Source of the DNA: Chitinophaga ginsengisoli
Lineage (GTDB): Bacteria; Bacteroidota; Bacteroidia; Chitinophagales; Chitinophagaceae
NCBI RefSeq assembly: GCF_003014595.1
Contig: NZ_PYGK01000007.1
Location: 186,001 to 250,000 of the forward strand
DNA: 64,000 nucleotides
Direction of reading: 5' to 3'
Each line of letters begins with the position of its first letter. Position 1 is the stretch's first letter. The notes beneath the pieces were generated by a model. That model had not been told where the DNA came from. It saw only the letters and a list, made by a program, of their open reading frames with translations, and ran no database searches. The translations under genes were made by a program, and so were the position numbers. Below are positions 60,100-64,000 of this stretch, one piece after another.

Positions 60100-63000
60100 A
60101 TGGCACAGTCTGCTCCACATTATGTTAGATTAGTCTTTGTCGCAGTTGTTTTTTTGCTGCTGCCGGTTTGGGTTTTCGCTCAGAGGGACCGCTATAATTT
60201 CTCCAGACTTGATATGCACAACGGCCTTTCACAGAACCGTGTGAATGCCGTGTTGAAGGATCCTGATGGGTTTTTATGGTTTGGCACCGTGGCAGGGCTG
60301 AATCGCTATGATAGATATACCTGTAAGATATTCCGAAGGGATCTCAAAGATACCTCATCGCTGAAGGATAACAATGTGCTGGCCCTTTATGAGCTTCCTG
60401 ATAGAAAGATGTGGGTATCAACAATGGGAGGTTCATGCATTTATAATCCGGATATAGAAGGATTTGACCCGGATTATTTTAAATATTTGCAGCTCCTGGG
60501 TTTACCTCCTGGTACGATTGCAGGTATCGTAAAAGGGAACAATGGCAGATACTGGTTTCTTTACAACGATAGAGGTTTATATCTATATTCGGCTACTGAT
60601 AGAAGGGCAAGGCCAATCTTTCGGCAGGACACGCTACATCCTCCTGAAAAGATCACTTCCGTTAAAGAAACAAATGACGGAAAGTTGTGGATTGTATACC
60701 AAAATGGTTTTTTGCAGAAATATGACATCGCATCAGACAAAGTTATATTTTCCAGCACTGCTTTACAGGACCTGCATAAAGGAAATAATTTCAATAGCCT
60801 TTTTATAGATAGTGATGGAGATGTTTGGATCTGGTGTTACACGTATGGCGTTTTTCTTTTTCATCCACAGAACAATACGATTAAACCATTTAATAAAAAT
60901 TCCTCACCAGCCAGGCTGAGTTCAGAACTGGTAAGCCAGATCGTTCAGGATAATAATGGGATTATCTGGGTAGGAACGGACCATGGCGGAGTAACCCTGA
61001 TCGATAAAAAAAACAACTTTCAAACCAAATACCTGCTGAATGATGCAGAAGATCCCAAAAGCCTGAGCCAGAACAGCATCAACACCATTTATAAAGATGA
61101 TAATGGCATTATCTGGCTGGGAACATACAAGCAGGGGGTAAATTATTTGAACAGCAGCATCGTACAATTTCCACATTATCATCGCCAGGAAATGAATGCA
61201 AAGAGCCTGCAATACGATGATGTAAATCGTTTTGTTGAAGATAAGGCTGGTAATATCTGGATCGGGACGAATGGCGGAGGGCTCATTTATTTTGATAGAA
61301 AGAACAACACTTTCAGGCAGTATCTGCACGATCCAAATAATCAAAACAGCCTGAGCGCTAATGTAGTTGTAAGCTTGTGGATCGATCATACGGGTGTACT
61401 CTGGATTGGAACTTACCTGGGTGGTCTTGACAGTTTCGACGGAAAGAAGTTTACGCACTACCGGCATGACGACCGTGATTCTTCCAGCCTGGGGGATGAC
61501 AAGGTATGGGAGATATATGAGGACCGGGACCTGAATTTATGGATAGGTACATTGGGCGGCGGCCTGAATCGTTTTAACAGGAGTACAAACAAGTTTGACC
61601 ATTACAAAAGCAGGGCAGGAGTAGCACTTCCCGATTACATTTTCAACGTCCTGGAGGATGAAAAGGGTAATTTATGGATCGGTACAAACGCCGGGGTGGT
61701 CGTTTTTGAAAAAAATAGAAGCATGCCGGTCTTTTATCAGCATGCAAATAACAAAAACAGGTTAAGCAGTGATATCGTTTCCTGTCTGCTGGAAGACAGC
61801 AAGGGACGTATCTGGGTGGGGACGTCAGAAGGTTTGAATTTGTTTAATGAGCAGACAAAAGAATTTCAAGTATTCACTACCTCAGATGGCTTACCGGATA
61901 ATATGATCCTGGATATTCTTGAAGATGATCATCAGACATTCTGGCTTTCTACCCCCAGTGGGTTATGTAATGCCATTCCAAAACAAAATAATAGCGGAAT
62001 TACTTTCTCTATTATCAGCTATGATGAAACGAATAATCTGCAAAACCGTGAATTTAATGACAATGCAGCACTCAAAACACGGGCAGGTGAATTGATCTTC
62101 GGAGGTCCTTTTGGTTTTAATATTATTGATCCGGCTAGTATAAAAAAGCCGGCCTACCATCCTAAAATTGTGTTTACGGGCCTGCAGATCTTAAATAAAT
62201 ACGTAGCACCCGGTGATCGGATCAATAACAGGATCCTGTTGCCACAATCTTTGTCGAAGCTGCAACATGTTGACCTGAAACATAAGGAGAACGTATTCTC
62301 TATTGAATTTGCTTCACTTGATTTTGGTGGTAATACTTATGATAAGTATGCATACATGCTGGAAGGGTTTAATACCGATTGGTTTTATACCGATGGCAGT
62401 GAAAGAAGGGTTACTTATACCAATCTTAATCCTGGTCATTATATTTTTAAAGTAAAAGTCTTAGACCGGGATGGTTCCTGGAGCGGTGTTAAGACTTTGC
62501 AGATCAATATTGAGCCGCCATTTTGGCGAACGCCTGTTGCCTATATTATTTATATGTTGATTGCTGCGGGATTATTTTTGCTGGCCCGGCGTATTACTTT
62601 AGACCGGATACGCATGCGCTTTGAGGTACAGCAACAACGGAGGGAAGCGGAAAGGGCACATGCGCTGGAACAGTTAAAGACAAAATTCTTTACCAATGTA
62701 AGCCATGAATTCCGTACGCCGTTAAGTCTTATCATTGCTCCATTGGACAAGATCATAAAGCATACCAGGGACGAGGAACAGATAAAGCAATTAAACCTGG
62801 TACAGCGTAATGCAAAACGCTTATTGAACCTGGTAAACCAGCTGCTGGATTTCAGAAAGATGGAAGTACAGGAAGTAAGATTACATCCTTCCATAGGCGA
62901 TATTGTGAGGTTTTGCAAGGATACCAGTTACTCTTTTACTGATATCGCAGAAAAGAAAAAGATTCAATTTTCATTCTCTGCTAACATTGAAAGTCTGGAA

Positions 63001-64000
63001 ATTTATTTTGACAAGGATAAAATCGAAAAGATCCTATTCAACCTGCTTTCGAATGCGTTTAAATATACACATGATAATGGCGCTGTGAGCATTAACCTCG
63101 TTTATCAGTCGCCGGTGAATAATGAAGGGGATGGAACACTGGCCATTGAAGTGAAAGATACCGGTATCGGAATCCCGGTTGGCCAGCATGAAAAGATCTT
63201 CGAACGGTTCTTTCAAACGGAGGTCCCGGAAAGCATGGTAAACCAGGGAACCGGGATCGGGCTGGCTATTACAAAAGAGTTTGTAAAACTCCATAATGGG
63301 GTCATTACCGTAAAAAGTGAGCCCAATCACGGTACCTGCTTTACCGTGCTGCTTCCTGCAAAGAAAATATATGAATCTTCGGTCCGGGCTGTAACGACCC
63401 CTTTAACAGCAGAAAATGAGGAACCAATCGTATTAGAAGAAGGTAAAAAGGGTGATAAGAAGAAAACTATACTCATAGTGGAAGACAATGAGGACCTGCG
63501 CTTTTATTTAAAGGACAACCTGAAAGGGCAATATCATATAGAAGAAGCTACCAACGGAAAAGAAGGCTGGGAAAAAATAAAGCTGCTAAACCCTGATCTG
63601 GTAGTGAGCGACATTATGATGCCTTTAATGGACGGGGTTGAGCTGGCTAAGAAAATCAAGGCGGAAACGCTCACCGCTCATATTCCCGTTGTTTTACTTA
63701 CCGCCATGGGCAGTGAAGAGAAACAGCTGGAGGGGTTGAAAGCCGGTGTGAACGACTACATTACAAAACCGTTCACTTTTGAGATCCTGGCTTCCCGCAT
63801 CAACAACCTGCTGGTACAGCAAAAATTATTGCGAAAAAGATTCCAGAAGCAGATTGAGGTCAACCCCGGGGAGGTTACTATCACCCCTGTCGATGAAAAA
63901 TTCCTGAAACAGGCTTTGGACACTGTTGAAAAGCAAATAGATAACCCGGATTTTTCGGTGGAAGATCTCAGCCGGGAAATGTGCATGAGCCGTGTGACCT
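60100..64000 (+). CDS. Hybrid two-component system protein (HTCS), C-terminus beyond right edge
   Basis: An open frame of 1300 codons from an ATG at 60100 to the window edge. Order: signal peptide (LVFVAVVFLLLPVWVFAQ), about 14 repeats of two-bladed propeller type (e.g. DNNGIIWVGTDHGGV and EDKAGNIWIGTNGGG), a Y_Y_Y domain, a membrane helix (VAYIIYMLIAAGLFLLARRI), a HisKA/HATPase kinase with SHEFRTPLSLII (His near residue 868) and GTGIGLAI, a receiver domain with VVSDIMMPLMDG (Asp near residue 1170) and ITKPF, and the start of a C-terminal AraC domain (FSVEDLSREMCMSR) cut by the edge. HTCS proteins sense a glycan breakdown product in the periplasm and switch on a nearby utilization locus, here probably to the right. 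Confidence 0.93.
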   Translation, partial: MAQSAPHYVRLVFVAVVFLLLPVWVFAQRDRYNFSRLDMHNGLSQNRVNAVLKDPDGFLWFGTVAGLNRYDRYTCKIFRRDLKDTSSLKDNNVLALYELPDRKMWVSTMGGSCIYNPDIEGFDPDYFKYLQLLGLPPGTIAGIVKGNNGRYWFLYNDRGLYLYSATDRRARPIFRQDTLHPPEKITSVKETNDGKLWIVYQNGFLQKYDIASDKVIFSSTALQDLHKGNNFNSLFIDSDGDVWIWCYTYGVFLFHPQNNTIKPFNKNSSPARLSSELVSQIVQDNNGIIWVGTDHGGVTLIDKKNNFQTKYLLNDAEDPKSLSQNSINTIYKDDNGIIWLGTYKQGVNYLNSSIVQFPHYHRQEMNAKSLQYDDVNRFVEDKAGNIWIGTNGGGLIYFDRKNNTFRQYLHDPNNQNSLSANVVVSLWIDHTGVLWIGTYLGGLDSFDGKKFTHYRHDDRDSSSLGDDKVWEIYEDRDLNLWIGTLGGGLNRFNRSTNKFDHYKSRAGVALPDYIFNVLEDEKGNLWIGTNAGVVVFEKNRSMPVFYQHANNKNRLSSDIVSCLLEDSKGRIWVGTSEGLNLFNEQTKEFQVFTTSDGLPDNMILDILEDDHQTFWLSTPSGLCNAIPKQNNSGITFSIISYDETNNLQNREFNDNAALKTRAGELIFGGPFGFNIIDPASIKKPAYHPKIVFTGLQILNKYVAPGDRINNRILLPQSLSKLQHVDLKHKENVFSIEFASLDFGGNTYDKYAYMLEGFNTDWFYTDGSERRVTYTNLNPGHYIFKVKVLDRDGSWSGVKTLQINIEPPFWRTPVAYIIYMLIAAGLFLLARRITLDRIRMRFEVQQQRREAERAHALEQLKTKFFTNVSHEFRTPLSLIIAPLDKIIKHTRDEEQIKQLNLVQRNAKRLLNLVNQLLDFRKMEVQEVRLHPSIGDIVRFCKDTSYSFTDIAEKKKIQFSFSANIESLEIYFDKDKIEKILFNLLSNAFKYTHDNGAVSINLVYQSPVNNEGDGTLAIEVKDTGIGIPVGQHEKIFERFFQTEVPESMVNQGTGIGLAITKEFVKLHNGVITVKSEPNHGTCFTVLLPAKKIYESSVRAVTTPLTAENEEPIVLEEGKKGDKKKTILIVEDNEDLRFYLKDNLKGQYHIEEATNGKEGWEKIKLLNPDLVVSDIMMPLMDGVELAKKIKAETLTAHIPVVLLTAMGSEEKQLEGLKAGVNDYITKPFTFEILASRINNLLVQQKLLRKRFQKQIEVNPGEVTITPVDEKFLKQALDTVEKQIDNPDFSVEDLSREMCMSRVT

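Noticed and set aside
60922..61467. 181-codon open frame antisense to the hybrid kinase
   Set aside because: It is a shadow of the HTCS propeller repeats.

Overview
The window looks like chromosomal DNA from a soil- or plant-type member of the Bacteroidota, most likely a Chitinophaga-like bacterium (Chitinophagaceae). The signs are an ECF sigma/FecR/SusC/SusD locus, a hybrid two-component regulator, type IX secretion C-terminal domains of both types, LytTR and HxlR regulators, promoters of the TTTG-N17-20-TAnnTTTG type, and a class I lanthipeptide-like precursor of the kind seen in Chitinophaga. No phage, insertion sequence or CRISPR array is visible. The genus is an inference from gene content only.

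Layout. 1-7.6 kb (minus): a tight three-gene unit of an MBL-fold hydrolase, a 1632-residue DUF6603-type protein and a third large protein cut by the left edge; this is the best candidate for an undescribed system. 7.7-9.5 kb: a VF530-type protein, a SEC-C protein and a dead VWA/DUF3520 gene that has lost its middle. 9.6-11.9 kb (plus): an overlapping DoxX-like / DUF2071 / membrane methyltransferase / membrane protein operon. 11.9-19 kb: SDR plus AraC, a LytS/LytTR pair followed by a secreted CocE-type hydrolase, and a GT39 glycosyltransferase closed by a 32-bp perfect hairpin. 19-28.6 kb: a 2OG-Fe(II) oxygenase and a sigma/FecR/SusC/SusD locus facing a family 6 polysaccharide lyase lipoprotein.

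28.6-42 kb: accessory and regulatory genes. These are a DUF1826-like protein, a TetX-like FAD monooxygenase with an AraC regulator, two small secreted proteins, a secreted M4 metallopeptidase, a membrane-anchored OmpR-type regulator divergent from a BNR-repeat protein with a well-formed binding-site array between them, an AT-rich eptA unit, and a slightly imperfect tRNA-Leu. 42-52.7 kb: a receiver protein without its phosphoacceptor, an orphan lanthipeptide-like precursor missed by ordinary ORF calling, an HxlR-controlled membrane pair, a 1229-residue repetitive T9SS adhesin, an ankyrin protein, and an operon of a 57-residue Cys-rich secreted peptide, an anchored protein and a MauE/DoxX membrane protein. 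52.8-64 kb: an amidohydrolase, GNAT, LysR, an alpha/beta hydrolase, an unknown secreted protein, a MarR-regulated VOC gene with its operator, and a hybrid histidine kinase running off the right edge.

Most convergent gene pairs are separated by long, nearly perfect hairpins that probably terminate both strands. Several listed starts differ from the longest open frame because that frame begins with TTG or GTG while an ATG supported by overlap, homology or a promoter lies inside.
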